From positions 62,001 through 126,000 of the forward strand of contig NZ_FWZT01000015.1 of the NCBI RefSeq assembly GCF_900177345.1: a DNA stretch of 64,000 nt. The letters are read 5' to 3'. Numbering within the stretch: the stretch's first letter is position 1; each line of letters starts with the position of its first letter. The stretch is from Pseudobacteriovorax antillogorgiicola (GTDB lineage: Bacteria > Bdellovibrionota_B > Oligoflexia > Oligoflexales > Oligoflexaceae). Shown here one piece after another: positions 26,724-35,626 of the stretch. Made by a program: the position numbers and the translations under genes. The notes beneath the pieces were generated by a model, which searched no databases, was not told the origin of the DNA, and saw only the letters and a program-made list of their open reading frames with translations.

Positions 26724-28139
26724 TTAAGCTCCCATCATGTGTCCACCGCAAACCCTAAGTACGGCTCCGTTAACTCCTTGTGAGGCCTGGCTTGCCAAAA
26801 AACAGATCGCATTGGCTACATCATTCGGAACACCGCCTTGGCTTAAGGTCGATAGGCGGCGTGCGAACTGCCTTGTGAGAAACGGCATTCGCTCTGTCAT
26901 GGGAGTTTCAATAAATCCCGGTGCCACTGCATTGGCAGTAATGCCTCGTGGTGCGAGTGTTTCAGATAGAGCTTTGACGTAGCCGACTAAACCAGCCTTG
27001 GCTGTAGCGTAGTTGGTCTGGCCAAAGTTGCCAGCAAGTCCTGATATAGACGATAGGCAGATCACGCGGCCATGATCACGAAATAGTTCGGTCTTGCAAA
27101 GGTGGTCAGTGATTTGAATGATCGATCCCAAATTTACAGCAAGTACTTGATCCCAATGAACTTCTACCATTCGTTTTAAAGTCTTATCGCGAGTTACTCC
27201 AGCGTTATGGATAAGAACATCAACATAACCTACGGCCTGTTTGATCTCTGCCTCTAGCTTCACGCCATTATCTGGGAGGCCGAGGGACATAGGGATCGCT
27301 GTTCCGTCAACTTTTTTGGCCAAGTCCTCCAGTGCTTCGCGATTATCCTCGTGATCTAAACAAAGCACATGGGCACCCTCTTCGAAAAGCGCAAGCACCG
27401 TACTTTTGCCGATACCCCCAGTGGCGCCGGTAACCAAGACGGATTTGCCTGCCAGCGAGCCTCCAAGAAGGTATGAATCGTTCTCTTTGGCAAGAGTCGA
27501 TACTTCTAAGACTTGGCCTGTGATAAAGGCGCTGTAATCCGATAGGAGAAACTGCACGAGAGGAGCTGCACGCTTGCCTCCCTCCTCGTCGAGAGGGGCT
27601 TGAACGATCTGAACGGTGCTACCCTTGTTACCTAATTCCTTAGAGAGGCTTTTACCGAAGCCGATCAAAGCCTGCGCAACGGTCGCTTCTTCTGGATCAT
27701 CACACATCGTGGGTACTTTAGATAGAATCACAACCCTAGTGTTGGGGCTTATAAATTGTGTGATGTTGTGGAAAAACTCATAGGCATCTTTTAAGTCGTT
27801 CACATACTTTATTGAACTGCCATCGTAGAGTACGGCTTTCGCCTTCGAAACCATACTGCTATTGTCTAGAGCTTGGAGTTGATAGTGATCTATATTGGCG
27901 AACCTTTCAGCAGCCACAGAAGGAGCCAGAATGAGTGAAGCACCGATGCTAACCAGGCTTCTGGCCAGACCTGATTGCAAGTTGCCATCACCGCCAATGA
28001 TCACATCTGTGTCTCGCAGAATCCGCTCTCCCCATGGGGCTGATGCTCTAGTAAGCACTGGTGGTGGGTTGATCCCTGCCTTTTTGAGGATATTTTGTAT
28101 TAGAGCCGAATTGGAAAGTTCAAGAAGGGAGTCTTTCAT
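26724..28139 (-). CDS. High-molecular-weight FabG-like 3-oxoacyl reductase (SDR)
   Basis: 471 residues, about twice a standard FabG. The C-terminal 250 residues are a complete short-chain dehydrogenase: VTGATGGIGKSTV (NADP-binding), NAGVTRD, active-site Ser in SSISG, YATAK (catalytic Tyr and Lys), and the FabG-type PGFIETPMTERM. The N-terminal 210 residues look like a second, degenerate Rossmann domain, as in the mycobacterial FabG4 type. Likely reduces 3-oxoacyl thioesters in a fatty-acid or storage-lipid route. Downstream gene is a coupled small lipoprotein. The gene is divergent from the giant kinase gene. Confidence 0.88.
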   Translation of the reverse strand: MKDSLLELSNSALIQNILKKAGINPPPVLTRASAPWGERILRDTDVIIGGDGNLQSGLARSLVSIGASLILAPSVAAERFANIDHYQLQALDNSSMVSKAKAVLYDGSSIKYVNDLKDAYEFFHNITQFISPNTRVVILSKVPTMCDDPEEATVAQALIGFGKSLSKELGNKGSTVQIVQAPLDEEGGKRAAPLVQFLLSDYSAFITGQVLEVSTLAKENDSYLLGGSLAGKSVLVTGATGGIGKSTVLALFEEGAHVLCLDHEDNREALEDLAKKVDGTAIPMSLGLPDNGVKLEAEIKQAVGYVDVLIHNAGVTRDKTLKRMVEVHWDQVLAVNLGSIIQITDHLCKTELFRDHGRVICLSSISGLAGNFGQTNYATAKAGLVGYVKALSETLAPRGITANAVAPGFIETPMTERMPFLTRQFARRLSTLSQGGVPNDVANAICFLASQASQGVNGAVLRVCGGHMMGA

Positions 28140-28355
28140 CGAGTCCTCGTGTTAACTGGTTTTCTTGGCTGCCAAACAGCCTAGCAAACCCCCTGTCTTC
28201 CAGCAAGCAACAAGCAGGAATGACAAGCCCTTTGCTAAAATCTTGAACAATCGTAAACCGAGACTCTTCCTTGTGGGGCAGCTTAGACCGTGAAAATGGT
28301 TAAGAAACGCCTGGATTATCCGACAGATAGCTTGAATCGCACAAAGGAACTGATT

Positions 28356-31300
28356 ATGCCTTTGAACTTCAAAAAAAAGAGTCTCCTTCAACCGGAACCA
28401 AGCACTGCCAGTGTACCGGGTTACCACTCTTTAGTCCGCATTTTTGAGAGCCCCAGGAGTCGGATTTTTCGTGCGATTCGAAAGAAGGATCAAAAGAAAG
28501 TCGTTCTGAAAATCTTGCAAGAAGAGTTTATCGAGCGCAGTGAGATCCTGAGGTACAAAAACCAATTTTCCATACTTTCCCACAGCGACTTGAAATGCGC
28601 CCCTCGGGTGCTAGACTTGGTCAAGTATCATAACAGCCCCATGTTGGTCTTCGAAGACACGGGAATTGACTCGTTGCAGTCTTTGCTAGAGCAAAGTTCC
28701 TTGAAGATCAAAGAGGCCTTAGAGATTGCCATAGCAATTACAGAAGCCTTGATGGAGTTGCATAGCCACAGTATCATCCATAAGGATATTAACCCAAGTA
28801 ATCTCCTTTACGACCGGAAGACAGGTGAAATCCAAGTCATCGACTTTGGTATTTCTACCCAACTGAGCCGCGAGCATATGGCTCTTGATGCTGAGATGGT
28901 TACAGAGGGCAGCCTACCCTATATGTCTCCAGAGCAAACAGGTCGTATGAATCGCTACCTCGACAGCCGCACGGACCTCTATTCTCTTGGAATCGTGATT
29001 TACGAACTCTTAACGGGGGCAGTTCCATTTCAGTCTGAAGATCCTTTGCAACTCATTCACTACCACATTGCCAAAAGGCCTATCCCCCCGAAAGAATTGG
29101 ATAATGGGATCCCAGGAGTGCTTTCCGACATTGTGATGAAGCTCTTAAGTAAGAATGTCGAGGATCGCTATCAAAGTGCTTGGGGAGTTAAAGCAGATCT
29201 GCAAAAGTGTGCCGAGGGATTGCGGGATAGCCACTATGTAAGAAAGTTTCCACTAGGCTTGCAAGATGTTTCAAACCAGTTGCGCATCTCACAAAATCTC
29301 TATGGGCGGTCGCAGGAGGTTGCGCTACTGCAAAGCAACTACGAGTCCGTTGTTGGGGGTAATAAGGTGGCTGTTTTTATTAGCGGCTACCCTGGGGTTG
29401 GAAAAACATCGCTAACTAAAGAGCTTTATAAGCAGGTGAGTCATCATCGTGGTTTCTATATCAGTGGCAAGTATGAGATCCTCCGCCGTAGCGTGCCATA
29501 CAGCGCAATCACTGAGGCGTTTACAGAACTTTGTCGACAGATCCTAAGTGAATCGGAATATCTACTCCATGAATGGCGCCATAAGATTCAAAATGCTCTA
29601 GGGGATAATGGTCAGGTGATGGTTGACCTTGTGCCTGAACTTGAGCATATCATTGGAGTCCAGCCTGCAGCTCAACTCCTAGGACCTAGTGAAAGCGAAA
29701 ATCGGTTCTTAGTCCTATTTAAGAAGTTCGTGAAAATATTTGCCCAGGCGAATCACCCTCTTGTCATGTATCTTGACGATCTTCAGTGGATCGACTTGAG
29801 TTCCATACGATTGCTACAGATGTTATTGGAAGACAGTGATTTAGAAGGTTTATACTTTATCGGTGCATTTCGCGACAAAGACATAGGACCGACTCATCCA
29901 TTGGGGCTTATGATGGAACGACTGCAGGAAGCATCTATCATTATCGATCAGATTCATTTGCAGCCTTTAAGCCTACCCGACATCAATCGGATGGTTGCTG
30001 ATACGCTCCACACAACAGTCGAAAAATCTGAAGCACTGAGCGATCTCGTGTTCCAAAAAACGGGCGGAAACCCATTCTTTACTGAAGAATTCTTGAAGAA
30101 TCTTTATACAAACAAACTTCTATACTTTGAAGCTCAGAAAGGCCACTGGGACTGGGAGCTTGATAAGATTAAATATGCGGATCTAACCGATAATGTAGTA
30201 GAACTTATGACGGAGAAGATCAAGCGCCTTCCCGAAGGAACGGTGGAGTTGATTCGCTATGGAGCCTGTATCGGTGCTCGCTTTGATCTTGCAACTCTGG
30301 CTACAGTTGCAAATTCAAATCTCACCCGTGTTGCTCAGGGGCTCCATCAGGCGATCAACGAAGGTCTTGTGATACCCATTGGCGATAACTACCGCCTGAT
30401 CGAGTTGGACATCCCGATTGCTCCTGATGAGGTAAAGATCGAGTATCGCTTTGCTCATGATCGAATCTTGCAAGCAGCCTGTGATCTCATGGAAAGTCGT
30501 CAACGGAAATTTGTCCGGCGGCGGGTGGCAAAGATTATGCTTGACCAGGGGGATCAATTTCGCGAAGAAAATATTTTTACCATCGTCAATCACCTGAATC
30601 AGAGCATGGAACTCATTCAGGCAAAAGATGAGTTAATCGAGCTATTAAAACTGAATCTTGATGCGGCACGGAAGGCCAAAAGCTCCTCGGCGTACCCCTT
30701 AGCATTTGAATATCTTTCCAGTAGTTATGATCTTATCGATGAGACCATGTGGGACACTCACTGTGATCTTCTCATCGACTTCTGCCAGGAGGCCTGTGAA
30801 GTTGCATTCCTGGCTCAGGAAATTGCTGCCATGGAGAAGTTTGCCAGCCTAGTCTTGCAGAAAGGGCGCAATCTCCTAGAAAAGATTCCGATCTACGAAA
30901 CCCAAGTGCAAGCCGCAGTAGCTCGCAATGATATGATGACTGCTGTGAGCCAAGGCAAAGAAATTCTGGGGCAACTTGGTGTTCGTGTGCCTGATAATCC
31001 AAGCCTTGCACAGATTCTCAAGGGCTTTGCATGGTGTTGGTGGAAGCTCCTCGGTGTCGATACTCAAAAGATTCTTGATAAGCAAGAAATGAAAGATCCC
31101 TATCAGCTAGCTAGGATTCATTTTCAGTACAGCTTGTCTCAATGTATATTTCTTTATATGCCAAAGCAGGTTCCCTTATCCATATGTGATTCGATCCTGA
31201 CCACAATGAAGCATGGAGTTGCTCCCACATCGGCTCTAGCTTTTACGAGCTATGGGATTATGATCTCTGGAATTTTCCATGCCTATGATACCGGCTACCG

Positions 31301-33353
31301 CTATGGAGAGCTGGGGATTCAACTTTATCAAAGGCTCAAGGCCAAAGAGGTGGAAGCGACGATTTTAGTGACCTTTAACTTATATATAAGGCCATGGAAG
31401 GATCCTGTACGCTCCACTCTGCCGTCTCTTCTCGAAGCTTATCAAAGTGGGCTTGACTCTGGTAACATCGAGTTTGCAGTCCATGGGGCTATGGGCTACT
31501 GCTATCGCTCCTTTCTAGCAGGAGTGGAATTGCGCTCGGTGCAGAAGGATATGAAGAATTACCGCCAAGCGATTCGATCACTGGCTCATCATGGCAATAC
31601 CTATATTTTAGACCTCTATCACCAAGCCGTTGAGAATCTGGTCAGCGAAGACGAAGCCATCGAGCCCTGGCGAATCAAAGGCGACTACTACGATGATGAC
31701 GAGATGCTTGTGACTCATCGTCAGAACAAGGATGCTGCTGGCTTGTTTCTCACCTACTTTATGAAGGTGAAGATGGCTTATATCTACGAACAGAATGAGC
31801 TAGCCCTTGAGTGGGGTGAGGCAGCAAAGAAGGAATTTAAGGCTGGAATCGGTACCTACAACGGGACGGTCTTCTATTTTTACCGCGCCTTGTCGCTTCT
31901 AAAGGCAGTGCAAGCCGGTGCAGGAATTGAAAGAAAGCGGTTTCTAAGAGAAGCAAAGTCGATTACTAAGAAATTTAAAAAGTGGGCTAAGGCAAGCTAT
32001 GACAACCAGGGACATCGCTATCTTATTCTGAAAGCTGAGTGGCAGCGACTCCATGGGCGCAGCTTTCAGGCTCAGCAACTCTATGACGAGGCGATTACCG
32101 TTGCTAGGCATCATGAGTTTTATCAAGATGAGGCACTAGGTAATGAGCTAGCAGCCATGTTTCACCTAGCTGAAAATCGGCACACCATGGCAGTCGCCTA
32201 TATGAAGCGGGCTCGGTATGGCTACCAAAGATGGGGCGCATTATCCAAGGTTTCTTATTTGGAAAAGAACTATCCTCATCTTATCAACAGCCCTGGAGAT
32301 CGAACGCTTACTGGTTCACTAGCGACCATGTCTTCATCTACTATTGACATCACCACTCTTAAAAAAGCTCTTTTGGCTATAGCTGAAGAAACGATTCACA
32401 GTCGCATGCTGGAGAAAATAATTTCTAGCGCTATAGAATTTGCTGGTGCACAAAAGGGTATTCTGCTCCTTAAAAAAGACGGCGAGTTTTATGTGGAAGC
32501 AGAAGGCTCCACAGATCTAGAGAAGCCCAAAATCTTACAGTCCATTCCCCTAGAGGAATCTGAAGAGATTTGTATCGCTGTAATCAATTACGTAAAACGC
32601 ACAGCGAAGCCCATCGTGATTGATGATGCCCAAGTCGACCAGGATTTAATCGCATCACTCAGCAAAGACCCCTATATTGTTAAGAATAAGGTCAAGTCGA
32701 TCCTCTGTATTCCGATTCTGGTTGGCGGAGCCGCAGGCTCCGAGATCATCGGCCTTCTATATCTGGAAAACAATCATACTTCTAATACCTTTACTGTGGA
32801 AAGAATTGAAACCTTAGAAATTATCTGTCTTTCTGCAGCCGGTCGACTAGAGCTTTCTGTGAAGGCAGCCACCGATGGGCTGACAGGCTTATATAATCAC
32901 GACTACTTCCAAAATATGCTAGAGCAGGAAATCCTACAATCCCAGAGACAGCTTCGTAATCTGTCTTTGGTCATGATCGACATCGATCATTTCAAGAAAT
33001 TTAACGATAAATGGGGGCACCAAGTTGGTGACTTGGTCCTAAAACACGTTGCAGACCTTGTGAAGCAGACTTGCAGAAAGTCGGATATAGTTGCGCGATA
33101 TGGTGGTGAAGAGTTAAGCGTGATACTTCCCGAAACAAATAGCGATCTTGCTGAAAACGTGGCGGAAAGGATTCGACAAGTCATCGAAAAGAGTATCGTG
33201 GAACATGAAGGTCATCACCTCAATGTGACTGTTTCACTTGGGGTTTCCTATCTCCGTGAGGATATTCGCACTGCCACCGCTTTAATTAAGCGAGCCGATG
33301 AAGCCTTGTATGCTTCCAAAGAAAATGGTCGAAACTGTGTGACTCTCACATAG
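28356..33353 (+). CDS. Multi-domain Ser/Thr kinase, AAA-type ATPase, GAF, GGDEF signalling protein
   Basis: 1665 residues from the preferred ATG. Order: protein-kinase domain (about 20-290; HKDINPSNLL in place of HRDLKPEN, VIDFG, MSPEQTGR), P-loop ATPase with GYPGVGKTS (Walker A about 340) and LDDLQWID (Walker B), a long TPR-like helical region (about 600-1300), GAF domain (about 1330-1490) and diguanylate cyclase (from about 1504). The cyclase signature is GGEEL rather than GGEEF, preceded by RKSD, which fits the RxxD inhibitory site. Proteins of the kinase/ATPase/GAF layout are known as large sensory kinases; GGDEF at the end links it to cyclic di-GMP. ATG 28356 is chosen because of AAAGGA 7-8 bp upstream and a normal kinase N-terminus; GTG 28290 is possible. 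Confidence 0.9.
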   Translation: MPLNFKKKSLLQPEPSTASVPGYHSLVRIFESPRSRIFRAIRKKDQKKVVLKILQEEFIERSEILRYKNQFSILSHSDLKCAPRVLDLVKYHNSPMLVFEDTGIDSLQSLLEQSSLKIKEALEIAIAITEALMELHSHSIIHKDINPSNLLYDRKTGEIQVIDFGISTQLSREHMALDAEMVTEGSLPYMSPEQTGRMNRYLDSRTDLYSLGIVIYELLTGAVPFQSEDPLQLIHYHIAKRPIPPKELDNGIPGVLSDIVMKLLSKNVEDRYQSAWGVKADLQKCAEGLRDSHYVRKFPLGLQDVSNQLRISQNLYGRSQEVALLQSNYESVVGGNKVAVFISGYPGVGKTSLTKELYKQVSHHRGFYISGKYEILRRSVPYSAITEAFTELCRQILSESEYLLHEWRHKIQNALGDNGQVMVDLVPELEHIIGVQPAAQLLGPSESENRFLVLFKKFVKIFAQANHPLVMYLDDLQWIDLSSIRLLQMLLEDSDLEGLYFIGAFRDKDIGPTHPLGLMMERLQEASIIIDQIHLQPLSLPDINRMVADTLHTTVEKSEALSDLVFQKTGGNPFFTEEFLKNLYTNKLLYFEAQKGHWDWELDKIKYADLTDNVVELMTEKIKRLPEGTVELIRYGACIGARFDLATLATVANSNLTRVAQGLHQAINEGLVIPIGDNYRLIELDIPIAPDEVKIEYRFAHDRILQAACDLMESRQRKFVRRRVAKIMLDQGDQFREENIFTIVNHLNQSMELIQAKDELIELLKLNLDAARKAKSSSAYPLAFEYLSSSYDLIDETMWDTHCDLLIDFCQEACEVAFLAQEIAAMEKFASLVLQKGRNLLEKIPIYETQVQAAVARNDMMTAVSQGKEILGQLGVRVPDNPSLAQILKGFAWCWWKLLGVDTQKILDKQEMKDPYQLARIHFQYSLSQCIFLYMPKQVPLSICDSILTTMKHGVAPTSALAFTSYGIMISGIFHAYDTGYRYGELGIQLYQRLKAKEVEATILVTFNLYIRPWKDPVRSTLPSLLEAYQSGLDSGNIEFAVHGAMGYCYRSFLAGVELRSVQKDMKNYRQAIRSLAHHGNTYILDLYHQAVENLVSEDEAIEPWRIKGDYYDDDEMLVTHRQNKDAAGLFLTYFMKVKMAYIYEQNELALEWGEAAKKEFKAGIGTYNGTVFYFYRALSLLKAVQAGAGIERKRFLREAKSITKKFKKWAKASYDNQGHRYLILKAEWQRLHGRSFQAQQLYDEAITVARHHEFYQDEALGNELAAMFHLAENRHTMAVAYMKRARYGYQRWGALSKVSYLEKNYPHLINSPGDRTLTGSLATMSSSTIDITTLKKALLAIAEETIHSRMLEKIISSAIEFAGAQKGILLLKKDGEFYVEAEGSTDLEKPKILQSIPLEESEEICIAVINYVKRTAKPIVIDDAQVDQDLIASLSKDPYIVKNKVKSILCIPILVGGAAGSEIIGLLYLENNHTSNTFTVERIETLEIICLSAAGRLELSVKAATDGLTGLYNHDYFQNMLEQEILQSQRQLRNLSLVMIDIDHFKKFNDKWGHQVGDLVLKHVADLVKQTCRKSDIVARYGGEELSVILPETNSDLAENVAERIRQVIEKSIVEHEGHHLNVTVSLGVSYLREDIRTATALIKRADEALYASKENGRNCVTLT

Positions 33354-33514
33354 CTAGTCTATCTGTTTAGTTGCTTATACGCGCATTAAAAAGCCAATTG
33401 AAACAGTGTCTACGATACGCCTCCGGTGTTTTAGGTTCTGTAGTCCAATCCCCTTTGTAAGTCATATATACGCTGTATGTGTTTTAACATGCAGACTACT
33501 CTATATTTATGAAT

Positions 33515-33534
33515 CTCTTAAGAGGTTGTTGACA
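33515..33534 (+). promoter_or_regulatory. Palindrome and -35 box upstream of the protease gene
   Basis: CTCTTAAGAG (33515-33524) is a perfect 10-bp palindrome lying just before TTGACA (33529-33534). After 17 bp comes TAAAAG, a poor -10. A promoter with an overlapping operator is plausible; the protease ATG is about 90 bp downstream. Confidence 0.35.
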
Positions 33535-33622
33535 AAGAGTTAAATGAAAGTTAAAAGTTTGACTAGCCAGCCAGTTATAAAACGCCAAGCGTTAATGACA
33601 TCATAGATTGCAGGAGTTCAGA

Positions 33623-34336
33623 ATGAAAAAAGCCCTACTTTTTACGCCACTCATGGCCCTATTCTTCAACGCATGTGGTAGCCAAAGTGACGAGTTATCC
33701 GAACCAAAAGTGGTCATCGGCAGCAATGACCTCGTAAAATACACGGCTGATGATACCTACTCCCAGGCGGTTGGAGTGATGGTAAGCGGCTGCACAGTAA
33801 CTCATATTGGTGGCAACCTCGGTCTAACAGCAGGCCACTGCGTGACAGGATACTCCTGCGAAGAAAACTACGATGTAGTTTGGAACTATCGGGAAAACAA
33901 TCAAGGTGACGGGACAAGATCAAGGTCAAGCTGTGTTGAAGTCCTTTCACGTCAGTACAGTTCCAGCGTCGACACCCCTCTAGATTATGCGATTGTTCGA
34001 TATGATCGCGCTCCGGAGGCTTACCGACAAATCGACTTTCAAAAACCTGTTGCGGGTGACGAGATTACGATCCTTTCCCATCCAGCGGTCCGCACTTTAG
34101 AGTGGTCGGGTTGGTGTACGATTGACGGAAACTGGAGTGCTAACAAATTCGCCTACCAATGTGATACTGAAGGTGGTAGCAGTGGCGCAGCAGTTCTAAA
34201 TCGTTCGTTGCGAGTGGTCGGCGTTCACAATTTGGGAAGCTCTGCTGCCGGCTACAATGCTGGATCGTACATGGTGGATGTCTTTAGTGATCTGCCTCAA
34301 AGCCTTCAAGATGAGTTGCAAAACCTACAGCTGTAA
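33623..34336 (+). CDS. Secreted trypsin-like serine protease lipoprotein (S1 family)
   Basis: 237 residues. Signal peptide with lipobox FNAC (Cys about residue 17), so likely lipid-anchored. Catalytic triad in the S1 order: His in LTAGHC (about 71), Asp in DTPLDYAIVRYD, Ser in EGGSSGAAV. Cysteine pairs around the His and near the Ser match disulfides of secreted trypsins. No long propeptide. ATG 33623 follows AGGAGTTCAGA, a strong site. It is followed by a strong terminator, so it is a single-gene transcript. Role may be degradation of extracellular protein (inference). Confidence 0.88.
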   Translation: MKKALLFTPLMALFFNACGSQSDELSEPKVVIGSNDLVKYTADDTYSQAVGVMVSGCTVTHIGGNLGLTAGHCVTGYSCEENYDVVWNYRENNQGDGTRSRSSCVEVLSRQYSSSVDTPLDYAIVRYDRAPEAYRQIDFQKPVAGDEITILSHPAVRTLEWSGWCTIDGNWSANKFAYQCDTEGGSSGAAVLNRSLRVVGVHNLGSSAAGYNAGSYMVDVFSDLPQSLQDELQNLQL

Positions 34337-34353
34337 AGCAGAAGGTCAAAGAT

Positions 34354-34387
34354 GGGCAGCTCGATCCTACGAGTTGCCCTTTATTCT
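34354..34387 (+). terminator. Intrinsic terminator after the protease gene
   Basis: GGGCAGCTCG (34354-34363) pairs with CGAGTTGCCC (34370-34379), ten pairs with one G-T, loop ATCCTA, followed by TTTATTCT. Confidence 0.8.
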
Positions 34388-34423
34388 ATTAAGGCGCTAG
34401 GATCCATCGTTGGCTTGCTTTTC

Positions 34424-34678
34424 TTATTTTTTGAAGAATACTTTTCCGCCAATAATCTTAAAGGCGGGTGCTCCTCGGATAAGAGCTTCACGGCCGAATA
34501 CTTGCGAACAGTGGGGGCAAGCTCCATCGCCACTCGTGTAGTCTTCTACAATTCGTTCTTTAAAACACTTTACTAGAGACCCTGTTCCACCTTTGCGATA
34601 GCGAAAGAGCTGGCCCCGACACTTGGAGCAGTATACCTTAACCGTAGTGCTAGGTCCTTTTGGATTGGGTTTTGCCAT
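34424..34678 (-). CDS. Zinc-ribbon protein
   Basis: 84 residues. Two Cys pairs, CSKC near the N-terminus and CPHC about 40 residues later, with the intervening LFRYRKGGTGSLVKC motif, form a conserved small zinc-ribbon family found in bacteria and archaea. The nucleic-acid or protein partner is unknown. ATG 34678 has AGGGGAAGCG just upstream; ATG 34693 in frame has no site and would add 5 residues. Single gene between convergent and co-directional genes. Confidence 0.8.
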   Translation of the reverse strand: MAKPNPKGPSTTVKVYCSKCRGQLFRYRKGGTGSLVKCFKERIVEDYTSGDGACPHCSQVFGREALIRGAPAFKIIGGKVFFKK

Positions 34679-34768
34679 ACGCTTCCCCTGCATTTAGCAG
34701 CTATTGTGAGAGAAGTCCTTCTGATTGCTTAGAGCTTTAACCGGCTAAGTTTGCACAAATATCTGTGT

Positions 34769-35626
34769 TCAAGATGGAAGGGCGGGGAAAACTAGCCCAA
34801 AATGTCCTTTAGCAACAAAGCCAAGTTGCTCATAAGCCTTGATAGCAGCGTGATTGTCTTTGCCTGTGAACAAGCTTGCCCGGCAGATGGATCGCATTCT
34901 TAGATCTTCCAGCTGCCTGCTGATCAAGCGTCTGGCATAACCTTTGGAACGATGATCCTCACTAGTATAAACTCCCCCAACTTGAGCCGTATTATCGACG
35001 ATAGCGTTGGCGCTGGAGATAGCTATCAGTCGACCGTCTATAAATAAGCCCCAATGCCTTTCTTGTTGAGTCGCAAGGGCAAAGCTTTTCTGAATCTCAT
35101 ACAAGGATTCAGAGATGGGAATGTTGAGCTCATGGCAATATGCGAGTCGAAGTTGGTACCAAGCAGCAAAGTCACTAGAATCGAGCAGACGAATGTTATC
35201 CTGGAACTCAATATCGATGTTTCCAATTTGATCAAGCACCATGGTAGCTTCTTCGCTAATCATGCGTAATTTAGACCAGATTCCATTGTATACCAGGCAT
35301 GTAGCCAAACTGCTGACAGCATGCCAATTACCAAGCATGCCCGAGATTGGAAACGGCTCAGATACCACATGGTCAAGAATTTGCTCACATGACTCCTCGT
35401 TTAAAATCTCGGGATCTATGTGAACTAACAGGCGACCGTTGGTGTTCATCGAGAACACCCCCATAATTTCATCCGCAGATAAGATGATTTTCGTAACTTG
35501 GTCGGTAGAACTTTGAGATTGGCGGCGAGATGCCTCTATGAGAAACATGGCTTCATGAAAGTTACTGAACAGATAGTACTGAGCGTCTTTCATTAAAGTT
35601 AGATGCCAGGGAACAATCTTAAGCAC
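34769..35626 (-). CDS. GNAT-family N-acetyltransferase
   Basis: 285 residues. The C-terminal half has the GNAT acetyl-CoA site: VGGVYTSEDHRSKGYARRLI with the R-x-x-G-x-A pyrophosphate loop, followed by a helix and ending in AYEQLGFV, the usual motif B. The N-terminal about 130 residues are a separate helical/beta part with the family's paired-domain arrangement. The gene overlaps the end of the flippase gene by 8 bp and starts at GTG 35626, preceded by GAGGAG with 7-nt spacing, so it is translationally coupled. Substrate unknown; an amino sugar or a lipid-linked sugar would fit a flippase partner (inference). Confidence 0.8.
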   Translation of the reverse strand: MLKIVPWHLTLMKDAQYYLFSNFHEAMFLIEASRRQSQSSTDQVTKIILSADEIMGVFSMNTNGRLLVHIDPEILNEESCEQILDHVVSEPFPISGMLGNWHAVSSLATCLVYNGIWSKLRMISEEATMVLDQIGNIDIEFQDNIRLLDSSDFAAWYQLRLAYCHELNIPISESLYEIQKSFALATQQERHWGLFIDGRLIAISSANAIVDNTAQVGGVYTSEDHRSKGYARRLISRQLEDLRMRSICRASLFTGKDNHAAIKAYEQLGFVAKGHFGLVFPALPS

